From Trochalopteron elliotii (Eukaryota; Chordata; Aves; Passeriformes; Leiothrichidae): a stretch of 64,000 nt of DNA. The notes beneath the pieces were generated by a model. It was not told the origin of the DNA, did no database searches, and worked only from the letters and a program-made list of their open reading frames with translations. Shown piece by piece: positions 26,839 through 38,009 of the stretch. The position numbers and the translations under genes were made by a program. Every line of letters begins with the position of its first letter. The first letter of the stretch is position 1. The stretch is from assembly GCA_024734555.1 (NCBI GenBank), contig JANPWX010000247.1, positions 1,268,563-1,332,562 on the forward strand. Direction: 5' to 3'.

Positions 26839-29800
26839 TTTTCCTACAGTCTGCAAGTGAGTTAGAGAATAGTATCTTTTTCAGTACTAGAATAAAATAT
26901 ATTAAGATATGAAGGAGGCAAAAATTTTACACCATTTAGCTATATTGAATTTAGTTGCTTGATGATGTTTAACTATTTGCATTTCTCCAGGGAATATGGG
27001 GAAATTGATCATCAGTTCAAACTGGAGCTTTAGGTGGGTACCTGCCCTCCATTGACTCTCCCAAAGGTGGGTGAGCAAGGTAAACAGCTGTCACACAGCG
27101 GACCCTTGGCTCAGCAAAGTGATGTCTAATGAGCAGTCTTCAATATCTGGCAGCACTGGAAAGCAGGGTGACCATTTGCCACTTGGAGTTTAAGGAAGTT
27201 TTAAACTAAGTCCCAATTTAGACAGCACTTCAATGTACTAATCTACTCATCTATTTTTTTCTTATAGGTATGAGCTCATTTCTTTCCCAGGTTTTGTCAG
27301 TTGTATTTTATAGTTCCTTGTTAAATGTGACCTCAGGCTTGACTGGAACTTTAAGGCAACAGCAGTAGATGAATACTAATGATAAAAATAGTTAAATATG
27401 TAAACCATGAAGTAAAGTATTTCATGTTTTCAAATAAATCTATTCAGAAGAGATAAAAGGATAAAAAATATTAAATACTTTATATATATCTAAAGATTTT
27501 ATTTTTAAATTCCCTTTTTTTTTCCTCATCAGGCAAGTTAGTACCATGGAACAAATAGTCAGTCTCTGAATCAGCCTCAGGGCTTTTACTGAGTAATTAA
27601 AAGCTCTGAAGTTAAGCATCTAGTTCTCAGCAAGTATGAGGGTTTTAAAGCAGTTACCCTTATTGAAATGGGAAGACCTTAGGAATTATATGATCTTTTG
27701 ACCTAAGTATAGTGATGGTTTTTTTAAAGGTATTAGCTTGAATATTTGTACATTACAGGCTATATAGTTTAACTCTTTTTTTTCCTAAACATTTTTGGTT
27801 TATTCTTCATTTTATCTCTTCTTAACCTTTGTTTCTGGTTCTTGTTCAATAGCTGTTTGATATTAGGTAATAACTTTATGGAACTACACTATGGTCACGT
27901 CAGAAGGGCCTGATGGAAACAGGAATTTCTGTTTCCAGATGATTTTTTGGCAGGTTAGGTTTCTGCATCACCTAATATTTTAAGTACTCTTTTTAAAGAG
28001 CAGATACCAGGATTGAAGGCAGTATTCCAGTGTTGGTGTTATACAGGGCATTTTGCATCTGCAGCATAAATAACGCTTCTCCCTTATTTGTGTAACTAAA
28101 AATAAGTTCACTTTTTATGTCAACATAAGATTCTTAAAAGCTCATGCCAGGTTGTTTTTCCAGTAAGATTCCACAGCTCTGTGTGGTCACCTTTCTATTA
28201 TAAACCTCCAATTTGGGACATATTTCTTTTTCCCGGGCTTCTAGTTTTGACTCTACAAATTGTAAAGTATTTTGTTTGAACAGGCAAGCTTCATGCACAA
28301 TGCAGCCTATTGTATCCAAGTACCATACCTTCCATGTTATATACTATTGCATCATTATCTGACTAATCCATAAACATATTTTTAATATGATATAGCATTT
28401 TGTCATTATATAGTTATCAGATTCTATATTACACATTAAATATTGCCTAGTAAGAATTATAGAGTGTATTATAGATTATGTGGTACCTTATTAGATATTA
28501 TTATAATACATATATTATTCTACTTAATTCCAAATCAGGGATTAAAATATTTATGAATTATATTGTTCCAACAATTGCCCATTATATAAATCCACCAGAA
28601 GCACGTGTTTGGTGGTGATTCCAAATAGCAATTCTATCTTTAGGTCTGCAAAGCATTTCTTATTTTAGCTATAAAACTTGGAGATCCTGTGGATTTCAGT
28701 CAAGCTGGTGTAAAGGTCAGAAGATCAAGAACAAGTAGTAAATAAGTAGGGGTCATTTCTATTCAACAGCAAATAGTTTTTCCTAAGTGAAGCAGAATGG
28801 GAAGACGTGAAAACACAAACTGCAGTGAGCAGTTGCACAACCAAACAATTCAAGATGAGCCAGGAAACAGACATAGAGGCTCAGAGGTTCTTTTGTGCAG
28901 TTTTCCTTGTCAGTAGAAAAAGAAGGCAGAAGTGATTGAGAGGAGAGGGTCTGGTGTAGTTTGGTCACTGAGAAGGATTTACAGAAAGAAACTGAAGAGT
29001 TATCTACCCAAAATACCACTACTGGCACAACAGGATCAACCATGGCATCCACGATAAGGAATTCAGAAAACTGGACCAACTAAGAAAGAAGGGACAAAAT
29101 TTGGCAGGTCTAGGGTGTCCCAAGACTATTTCCATAGTTCAGAGAGAAGAAAATCAGGGAAAGTACACATCAGTGGATAAGGTATATTGCAGGTAGAAAA
29201 TAAGGCATCAAGAACAAAGTGTTGTACAGTATTGGATATTTTTACAGTAATACAAATATATTACAGTTACTGAAAGCAGTAGTCAGGCAGTACACACAAA
29301 AAAAGAACAGATTTATCACAGAGAAGAAATAACTGAAGGTAGTATAGATTAGTAATATATACTATAGTTATATATAGTAATTCTGTTAGTAATTCATTTG
29401 TTGTCCACTTTTCAAAATAATTGCAAAAAACTGAACAGCATTGAAGGTAAAGGGAAGTGCATGTCTTTCTTAGAAGTAACATAATTTATGACAATTTAAA
29501 TGCTTCCTGATGCTCTCCTACTTAGCTGAAACTTCTGACTGCCATTACTCTGATAGCAGGTGCTGTTTCAGGAAGCAAAACCAGGGGGATCTTCATCATT
29601 TTTCTGTGTTTCCTAAAGATCAGAATGGATTTTCTCAACATTTCGGGTTTTAAAGAAGTGAAATTAATATACACATTAGTAACAAAGCGGCTGTGAAGCT
29701 CTGCAGGAATCCCATCAATAGGGAAGCAAGCAGGATGAGTAGAAAGAACCAGCTGGTTAATCAGAAGAGAAGGCAGCTTGTTGAAGAAGCTGTCATCCCT

Positions 29801-31172
29801 GAATCTTCAATTGGTGGGTCATTTTGTCCTTGGCAGGGACTCCTTACACTGAGTGTCATTTTTGATCTCACTGCTCAGAGTCAGTATGACAGCTTTAGTT
29901 CTAACTGCAGTGAAACTCTTGGCCCTAATTTAAATTATTCCCTGATAATTTATTTAGGAATACCAAGTAAATGGAAAAGCAGTAAAATTCAGATGTACCA
30001 GATACAATCAATTTTGAACTCTGGATGTAAACTTTATTCTTAAACCATTGAGATTGTGCATGTAGTCAATTTCTGCATTCTCTAGCAATTGTTTTCAGGT
30101 TATTTGGTGGTGGTAGTTATTTACTGAATAGTTTTCAAGTCATGACTTTCTTAGAGTAATTACAACTGAAATACAGTATTTCAGGTCTGTGTCATCATTG
30201 TATAGTTTAATGTACATTCAAGTGATGTATCTGCTTACTCTCTGGAATTACATTGGAACAATATGGAATATTTTTTTTAATTTGTTTGTTTTACAGGCTG
30301 CTGCTTTGAAAGTCCAAGAAAATGTTCTGTTCTTTTAATTGCTGTTTCCATAAGCAGTTTGTATGTGAAGTTAAAAAAATTGGGGGGTGGGGGGGGTGTC
30401 AAAATCAGCTTTTTTCAGTTAATAGTATTTATTTTAATGAAAAGGGAGTAAAGCAGTCATCTCTGACTCATGGCAGACAGACATGTTATTCTACAGACCT
30501 TTTGGCATTATTCAAGTCACAAGGAATAAATTAAAAGAAGAACCAACAGTATGAGAGCCAAGTATCATATACCTGTATTACTTTGAAGCTCAGTGCATCG
30601 AGGAGAGCTGGGAGAGTGTTGTAACAAGTGGCTCTACAGAGCAAATGAATATTGAAGAAAAGGATGTCATTACAAGGGTTAAATAGAATTTTCATACAGT
30701 AGACAAACATTCTTTGGAAAAAATTATCACTGGGCCACATAAAATGAATGATAAAGTTTTAACAGGAAAAGCTGGTTCCCTTGGAAATTGAATTCAAACT
30801 TTGTCACTGAAGCAGAGGGAAGATAGTGATAGTGTCAGAAACTGTAAAGAAGCAGTAGAGGAAAATTGCTGAACCACAAGGTAAGAAGCATTTCTTCAGT
30901 ACTTCAGCTTCCTTGAAAATACAAGTTAAAATTTACCATCATTTTAAATTAGTGAAAAAGGCAGTGGGATTCTTAAGTCCTTTCTCCCTGTGAAATCACC
31001 ATAGGTTTTCTGAGTAGGCTACTCCCTATGACATTCAATTTAGATTGCATTAAATTATACAATGAGAAAAATTATTTCAGTAAAAAATGGGCTTTGGATT
31101 ATCATGGACAGATCAGAAGAGTGAAAGGGAGACATCATTACACTTGAAATTAGGCATAAAAGAACTATGTCC
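26839..31172. other. Unannotated intronic DNA
   Basis: About 4.3 kb. A G-rich run (GGGGGG TGGGGGGGG type) lies at 30382-30398. Frames of 61-116 codons (28134-28319, 28783-29079, 29693-30043 and others) show no known domain. No repeat family was recognised. Confidence 0.5.
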
Positions 31173-31640
31173 AGAATCATACAATCATAGAATTGGTTGG
31201 GTTGAAAGGAACCTTGAAGATCATCTTCAAGGTGTCCATCACCTTGGACATGGACAGGGACATCTTCCACTAGACCAGATTGCTCAGTGCCCCAGCCAAC
31301 TGGGCCTTGAACACATCCTGTGATGGAACATCCACAACTTCCCTGTGCAACCTGTTCCAGTGTTTCACCACCCTCACAGTAAAGGATTTCTTCCATATAG
31401 CTAACTAAATTTCCCCTCTTTCAGTTTGAAGCCATTACTCCCTGTCCTATCACTACAGTTCCTAACACAGAATTCATCTTGGACCTCCCTGTTGTAGGCC
31501 CCTTCAGACACTGGCAGGTTGCTGTGAGGTCCCCACACAACCTCTTCTCCGGGCTGAACAGCCCCAGCTTTCCCAGCCTGTCTTCACAGGGGTGATGCTC
31601 CAGTCCACTCCTCAACCTGAGCCAGCTGTTCCATGTTCTT
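31173..31640 (-). mobile_element. CR1 LINE 3' fragment with ORF2 C-terminus
   Basis: The + strand opens with AGAATCATACAATCATAGAAT, the reverse complement of the CR1 terminal ATTCTATGATTCT repeat. TTGGGTTGAAAGGAACCTTG and CTGTTCCAGTGTTTCACCAC follow, both typical of CR1. On the minus strand the frame ending near 31615 reads GLEHHPCEDRLGKLGLFSPE, the C-terminal part of ORF2. An internal near-duplication (GAAGATCATCTTCAAGGTGT) marks a small rearrangement. About 470 bp survive with an intact 3' end. Confidence 0.92.
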
Positions 31641-33245
31641 CTTCTTTGGGGGCATCAGAAACACTTGCAAAAAGGACTGCAGGCCTAAATCATCCATAAC
31701 ATTTGAAATGTGGAGAATATTTAAGGAATAATAAATGTATTGTGAAAGCAGCAAGGCAGTACTGCTGAAGGGCTCACAGTACTCAAAAGCAGTTCAGATA
31801 CAATCTAGCATGTTAATTCAGGAAACTGCACTCCTTAGCAGTTTCCTGAAATAATTTAAAGAAAATGCACAACTTTTCTTTACTCACTGTATACACTTAA
31901 ATAATGAGATAGTGGGGAACTTGATATATATATATATAGATAGATTTTGGAGAGTTATGATAAAAATATTTATGAATGCTTAATCTCATTTGCATGAGTA
32001 CAATAAATAGAGAAAAAACTCTGCTATTCATGGCATGTCCTAAAAGCAGGGAAATTTAAATTGCAGGGAAATAATGATTTGAAGACCCAGCCTGTGTGCC
32101 TGGCATGCTTCTGTCTCTAAATCAGGACTAGTATATGATATTGCTGAGCCTTTCAGTGTGGAAGAAAAAATATGAACAATTAAGAAAATCACTTAGTTCA
32201 TGGACTACTGCAGAAATAATTTACTTACACATATGATATGTATCCTCTTATACCCTCCTCTGCTTAAAAAATGGTTGTTAAATAGCAAAGCTTAAAAGGC
32301 CAGGTATTATGCCTTCACGTGTAGCAGGCATTTGATAAATTGCACTGTGTGTGGAAGGTAGGGGCCTCTAACTTGTTGTTTCTCATAAAATCTCAGTTAA
32401 ATAGAAACCAAAAGTTTTTAGAAACAAGCATATGAAATTCCTCACATTTCAAGCTCTATGACTTTTAAAGAGAAAGTAGTCATTTTGCATTTAATTATAG
32501 TAACTTTTAATGCTGTTTTACCCAATTTAAATGTATCATTACAGGTTTTAAATCATACATTAGACAATAAAGTATTTGGAAAGCCAAGTAGCCATTTCTA
32601 GGACTCCTAAAGAAATAGTCTTTTTGGTTGTTTGGGGTTTTTTGTGTAGTAACCAAAATGAACCCTTACTCATGTAGAAATGCCATGAAAAAGAACTCTG
32701 ACATTTTCATTCTCATTGGTTCTCATATCCCTTATATTTGTCTTCCTGTATTTAATTTATGTGATATATCTGACATTTTCTCCTCAATGGTCTCTACAAA
32801 AACTTCTGCCTGCATAAAAGAGACTAAATGACAACTTCCTTCCCAAGGTCAGCTTCATTTTAAAGTCTTTAAAGTCAAAGTGAGGATCACCCATCTTGAG
32901 TAGTAAAATTAATGGTTGCTAAGAATGCTTGCATAGTGAAGAAATATAAGCTAGTTTCTTAAGTTACCTTCTTCACTTATAATTATCTGTGGTATGGCCA
33001 TGGCATCAGAGATCTGAGCACAGTTTAATTTATCCTGGCTCTTATTTGGCTTTAGAGACTTGTCCTACTTTGCAAGTCTGTTGAAAGCCAACTTAATAGC
33101 AGTCTCTGCTGGCTCTGCAGTGCATTCACTGCTATTCTTTTTAGGTAATATAAAAGATTGCTTTATTCTCTGATTACCACTTAGGACAGATACTGAATTA
33201 TCTGGCTAAATGCAGGGTAGAAGTACAATCTCTACTGTATATTTT
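31641..33245. other. Unannotated intronic DNA with one perfect hairpin
   Basis: About 1.6 kb with no exon or repeat family recognised. It contains the inverted repeat at 31817-31850 and an (AT)8 run at 31924-31944, listed separately where useful. Confidence 0.5.
31817..31850. repeat. Inverted repeat, 13-bp perfect arms
   Basis: TTCAGGAAACTGC at 31817-31829 pairs perfectly with GCAGTTTCCTGAA at 31838-31850 around an 8-base loop. Three further pairs outside one mismatch (TTA with TAA) lengthen the stem. Function unknown. Confidence 0.85.
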
Positions 33246-33761
33246 TGAAAGCAGAGGTACAACTGACACCAAAGATGGCTCCTAGCATCAGCACCTTGTT
33301 ATCTAAAAGTTTCTCATACCTTTTCTGTGTAACCTCCTATGGGCAGCTCCATGCAGCTTTGGATCTTTTTCTCCTTCTACAGTTCCAGCGCACTCCTTCC
33401 TGTCCCTAGCACAGCCACCTGACCCTGTCTGTCCCTTGTATAATACCTTATCCTTTCTATCCCTCACACAACCTCCTACCTCTTCCACCTCACAGCACAG
33501 CCAACAGACCCCCACGACACGACACGACACGACACGACACGACACGACACGACACGACACGACACGACACGACACGACACGACACGACACGACACGACAC
33601 GACACGACACGACACGACCCCCAACTCCCAACCAGCTCGCTCACTCTTTTATCACACCCATAGCTGTGAGGGCAAGGCTGTTCCCACTCTTTGGTAATTA
33701 ACACAGCTGTAATATATGGGGGGCAAGATTGCCTTCAGCCCTATCTATCTGTCTTCCCACA
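33246..33761 (-). mobile_element. ERVK-type solo LTR (copy A)
   Basis: The ends are defined by a perfect 6-bp target-site duplication: TATTTT at 33240-33245 and again at 33762-33767. Six bases is the usual duplication of class II (ERVK-like) retroviruses. In minus orientation the LTR starts TGTGGGAAGACAG and ends GCTTTCA, with a promoter-like GTGATAAAAGAGTGAG near 33645-33660. A second copy of the family lies at 58022-58460; both share GGTAATTAACACAGCTG and GTTCCCACTCTTTGGTAATT. No internal retroviral sequence adjoins it. Copy A is longer only because of the pentamer array at 33514-33618; without it about 411 bp remain. Confidence 0.88.
33514..33618. repeat. (ACACG)n pentanucleotide array inside the LTR
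   Basis: Twenty-one perfect five-base units with one CpG per unit, bounded by ACCCCC-type sequence on both sides. The array has no stop codon in several frames, giving artificial open frames (repeats of RHDTT and VVSCR). The sister LTR at 58 kb has no such array at the matching place, so it arose in this copy or its immediate source. High CpG density is unusual for old avian repeat DNA and suggests a recent expansion. Confidence 0.97.
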
Positions 33762-33767
33762 TATTTT

Positions 33768-35614
33768 GGGATGTTTTATATGGATTGATGAAAAAAATTG
33801 TTTATCAGATAAATACAGTGTATTTCTAACTACATGCCTAAGGGATAGTGTCTATGAGAGAGTCTTTCTATACAAAAAGAAGAAATATTATGGCCAAATT
33901 CTGTATTTATGCTTTTATTTCAGGAACTTCAAGATCTGACTATATGTAAACTGTTATGGGGTTAGTTGGAAAAAAGGCTGAAGTGACTGATGAATATATG
34001 CAGCTGTTTATAAAATAAAAGGCTAGGCTGTATTTGAATGTGGATTCCTTTCTAATAAGTACTTACTTCAGTGAACTAATAAACATAAAACTTCAAAAGA
34101 CAGCTTATATTAAACATCAGTCTTTTAGGTTATTCATTTACTCCATTCGGATTTATGGTTAAAATATTCCTGTCAGAAGTAAAGTGCCATTTATCTAATC
34201 CAGTTTCCTATGAAAATACACTTAGGTGATTTTGGAAGACTTCAATTACCTAAGTGTATAAGAGAATAATTTATATCTCACAGTCAGTAACTTGAAATGC
34301 TGATTATTACTCAATTTTCAGTGTAAGATCAGACAACCTACCCGAGGCACTACATATCTTGAAATATCTCTGTATATTCTGCTAAGAGTGTCAAATGAAT
34401 AGTGACCTGTGAAATAAAGATCAATATGCTGTGACATAGTATTTTCATAATCACACGGATGAATTTATCATTTGCTTGAGCTAAATGAAAATGAAAATTT
34501 AACACTCCAAGGCCATCTCGCTTTCAGATTACTTTTGGCAAGATTCCAAAAATCCACAACTTTTAAATAAACGTAGCATTTCTTCAGATTACAACAGCTA
34601 AGTACTTACCAGTTTATTTGTCACTAACTTATCACCCAACATATTTTGCTAATTGCTGCTGAAAGGCTATTCAGAAAGTGACTCTTAATTGAAAGAATCA
34701 GTGGCTTTCAAGGTGTTGAACAAACACCATGTAAAGTTGAGGGCCAATTTTTTAAAAGCAGCTTCCAAATATTAAAGGTGTGTGTCCTGGTTTATTTATG
34801 CCTGTAACTCAGATATTTTGGGTGAAATCTTTGCCTTCTAAAAATACTGGCAAAACTCCTGTTAACTTTAGTTTTGCCAGATTATCAGCATTAACTTCTA
34901 AAACACTCATGAAGTGATCTTCCAACACTAAATTCTGAGAATTCATTATAATATTTTTTTAAAAATTGCTGTTTGGTTATTATGCAATCTCTCAAGTATT
35001 TAAGTCTGTAATTTTTCTTTGAATGACCTGAATTACTTGCAAATAGCATAGATTATAACAAATATTTTTTTGTTAAAAAGTTCTTCAGTGTTTGATCTTT
35101 AAACATAGATGTGTTTTATGCACTCTTTGACACATAGACTCACTGAGAAGGGCACTTCAGCTATAAAGAGCATCAAATCACTAGCAGGTTCAAAACAAAT
35201 AAGGGATGGTACTTAATCATAGAGTAGGTGCTCAGGCCATGGGCTCCAGAACAGTTCAAAAAGCTGTTAGACAAATCCATGCAATAAATGTACATCATAA
35301 TGACCTGCAGACATACATGTGTGGTTTAGAGACTCCTGAATGTACCAAGGGAAGGTAGATAAAGGAATTATCATTTGCTAGGTTCCTTGGTAAGTTATCT
35401 CAACAGCCCTCTTTTTAGAAAAAACCCTCTTATTTAAGTTCAGAGTTTTTCTAGCTTTGGCTTCAATTTGCACCTATCTGTATGTCATTTCTTGTAAGCA
35501 TTAAAAGGTATTTACTATCCAAAATATATTTCCTAGAGAGATATTTGTAGTATTGATTTGAATGGATCAGTCTTTCAATTTCTTCAATCTCTTTTTTTTT
35601 CCCCCACAGAGTAT
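33768..35614. other. Unannotated intronic DNA
   Basis: About 1.8 kb, AT-rich, with no repeat family seen. The part around 34440-34760 has an even, non-repetitive texture with few long homopolymers and could be conserved noncoding DNA, but I cannot test this. Confidence 0.45.
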
Positions 35615-35654
35615 TTTAATGTCTTGTTATAAGACATTATAACAAGTCATTAAA
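35615..35654. repeat. Hairpin with 18-bp arms and 4-base loop
   Basis: The arms 35615-35632 and 35637-35654 are inverted copies with a single mismatch, around a GACA loop. The core of the left arm is TTAATGTCTTGTTATAA. It lies six bases after a CTTTTTTTTTTCCCCCACAG tract that resembles a splice acceptor. Confidence 0.85.
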
Positions 35655-35699
35655 TAACATGCTAGGGATGTTTTTCGGAAGTTGTATAGTTACTGTTAA

Positions 35700-36140
35700 T
35701 TTTTTCTCAATTCTTCTGAGTTCCTCAGTGTCCTTCTTGAAGTACAGGCACCAGAAAATAGACACAGTATTTGCTTCCTAATTTTCCTAACACTGTATTC
35801 TGAAATAAAATCAGTCCTGCATTAAATTTAGATATTATCCTGCTTATACATTCAAGGATTGCATTCACAGTCTTAAGTAAAGCATCAGAGTAGCTGATCT
35901 TCATTTGATTACTTTCTATGTCTCCTCAGCCTTTTCAGTTCCTGTTTCCAGGACAGCATCTCCATCTTGTCATTAAGATCTGCGTTCATCTTTCACTGGT
36001 GAATAAACTTACATTTCTTTGTATTATGATATGTGGTATTTAAAAGGATCCTATTCATCAAGAAACTGTGTGACTGGTCTATCTCCAGCAATCTTGTTTT
36101 CTCTAAAGACTTGATTAAGGATGACCACATCTCAAACTTG
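35700..36140 (-). mobile_element. Ancient, highly diverged CR1 fragment
   Basis: The order of weak matches recalls the reverse complement of old CR1 elements best known from turtles. CCTTCTTGAAGTACAGGCAC and ACACAGTATT lie near 35730-35775, CATTCAAGGATTGCATTCAC near 35850-35870, GCATCAGAGTAGCTGATCTT near 35883-35902, TTTCCAGGACAGCATCTCC near 35947-35963, and ACTTACATTTCTTTGTATTA near 36008-36027. No reading frame survives. It is much more diverged than the other CR1 copies here, so probably older than the bird radiation. Confidence 0.55.
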
Positions 36141-37909
36141 TCCTTACCTGAAAACCAATAGACTGTCATCATGTTTTAGTCTTATACCAGAGCCAACAAT
36201 GATCTGAAGGAATTTAATTTCAGTATTTTCATAATGTTAGGCTGTCATTCCATATCTTTATGGCCATGTCAGGTTCATCATTGCACCATGAGGCTTGAAT
36301 TTTTTCTGATCAAGTCTACTTCACAAGAGGTTAATAGTTCACTGATAGTGAAATTAAGCACTAATACTGATTGTTTATTGCCAACAGATGAGAGGAATCT
36401 TACCAAACAATGTTAAAATTTCCAAAAAGGTGGGAAGTTGGTAGTTTGAGGGATTCTTGAAATAAATGAAGATTTATAATATTTATTGAAGGGGAGAATA
36501 TTGAAATTTTAATCTAAGTAGGACTTCTTCAGGGAAAAGGCAAGGACATAACACAAACTGAATTTCTGTATTTTAGGCTGTTGTATATAGATTAGTTTCT
36601 TTAAATTTTACTAGGTTTTACTCAAGGGTGTTTTTAGAATGAGTCTAACAGGACATCCCATCCCTTTGTTGAAAACTGAATTACCAAACTACTTCTTCAG
36701 TATAGAATTTCTTGGAAATTTCCAGAGCATCTAAAGGATAACAGAATGTGCCTCTGCTAAAGAGCATGGATTATTTTGGAATTTTCAGTTTTGTCTATGT
36801 AGAAGTTACATCCCATTTTGCATGTTGCAAGGTGACAGGAATTCTACCATTCGATGCTAGTGGTGATGGCAAAGTTTGCAGTACTGTAATTCCAGCAATC
36901 TTTGTGTCATCTGAAGAAGCTGACAGTAATAATAATTAGTTTTGAATTGAATCATGAATAAAATAATATTATTAATTAAATTAATTGAATTGTTATTAAT
37001 TACATTTTGAATAAAGCTATGGTCTGGACATTGGTAAAAGCCAATGAAATATTTTTCTAAATGATGAATGAATGTTGAGGTCCAACAATTAATCAGTTTT
37101 TTAATTATTTAACTTTTGTACAAATGTATTTCTAGTAGGAAAGCTATGGAGAACTAAGACAAATACTTTACAGAATACTATTAATACCATTTTGTCAGCC
37201 TAATTTATCACTGCATCAAATAATATTGCCAGGTGTATTTAATAAATCTTAGCCCTGTGTGCTAATGTCATTAATTGAATTGCTGTCTTCTACCAGCTTC
37301 TGTCTCAGAAATAAATATTAACAGCTTTTACTCTTCAGAGACCTTTTTTGACTATTGGAATATTCACTTTAGGATATAATAACATATAAATTAGCTTATT
37401 TTTTTTACAGTCACAAGGAGTAGGTCTTCTGTTAACATAATCTTTGCTTCAACATAAGCTTGCAGCATGTGGAAGGTCATAGGGCACTTGGGGAAATTTT
37501 AAATGTCAGTCAGCTTGACCTATCTTAAGGCCTAGAAGTTTTGGGTTGCATGTTGTACTATGAAACTTTGAGGATCTCTGCCACAGGTGGTTGAATTTGG
37601 GGAATTAGGCATGAGGTGTAGGATCTAAATTAGTGCTAGAAGTGCTAAATTTGCACAGGTCGTACTGTAATTAACTTTTACCTCCTGTTGAATATTTATC
37701 ATGATACTTGTTCTTGTTAAAAAACTGAGCTCCTCATATAGATGCAATACACAAAAAATGTTATTTACTTCATTATTTCTTTGTGCAGAATTCAAATTTT
37801 AGGACTCTGAGCTCTTCAAAAACAATATTGGTGTTGGATATCTACAGTTAAGTATGTCTGTTTTTGCATAGTCTTTTGGGTTTTAGATACCAAATCTTTT
37901 CCCTTACAG
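36141..37909. other. Intron end upstream of the EFCAB11 exon
   Basis: About 1.8 kb with no recognisable repeat. AT-rich inverted stretches such as TTAATTAAATTAATTGAATT occur near 36970-37000. The segment 37180-37330 is non-repetitive and could be conserved. The intron's branch and pyrimidine region is in the last 40 bases. Confidence 0.45.
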
Positions 37910-38009
37910 AGAAGTTGATCAGGATTCTGATGGCTGCATCAGCTTCAAAGAGTTTGAATCTGCAATGAAGTATGGACAAGATGAAGTATCACCAGTGTAC
38001 TTTGCCTAA
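37910..38009 (+). CDS. EFCAB11: EFCAB11, last coding exon (C-terminal EF-hand)
   Basis: This is the one supported protein-coding exon. After a good acceptor (TTTTCCCTTACAG, ending at 37909) one base completes a codon, then 32 codons run to TAA at 38007-38009. The peptide contains a canonical 12-residue EF-hand loop, DQDSDGCISFKE, with Asp at loop positions 1, 3 and 5, Gly at 6, Ile at 8 and Glu at 12, so it should bind calcium. Its context, EVD before the loop and FESAMKYGQDE after it, closely resembles the end of vertebrate EFCAB11 (human: EVDRDSDGHVSFRDF, then YALNYGQKEA, from memory). EFCAB11 is a small protein of poorly known function with paired EF-hands. Oddity: the C-terminus continues after GQDE with VSPVYFA, several residues more than the mammalian end. 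The upstream exons are not in the window. Another EF-hand protein is possible but fits less well. Confidence 0.88.

Larger units (their letters stand above)
1..37909 (+). other. EFCAB11: Probable last intron of EFCAB11 (3' part)
   Basis: The only convincing exon in the window starts at 37910, so everything upstream is read as the end of its preceding intron. The acceptor is good: a pyrimidine-rich stretch (AAATCTTTTCCCTTACAG) ends at 37909. The exon begins on the third base of a codon, so the intron is phase 2 and the previous exon should end in two bases of an Arg codon (AG or CG). I looked for that exon, expected to encode a conserved stretch ending in VF(R), at TTCAG/GT-like sites near 3930, 21115 and 30100, and none translated sensibly. 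EFCAB11 is known to span a very long region in mammals, so a 38 kb intron is plausible. The main uncertainty is a small missed exon. Confidence 0.55.

Noticed and set aside
29693..30043. 116-codon + frame rich in basic residues at its start
   Set aside because: No domain, no splice context, composition typical of chance.
33303..33704. 133-codon minus and 75-codon + frames with VVSCR and RHDTT repeats
   Set aside because: Produced by the stop-free ACACG pentamer array inside an LTR, not a repeat protein.
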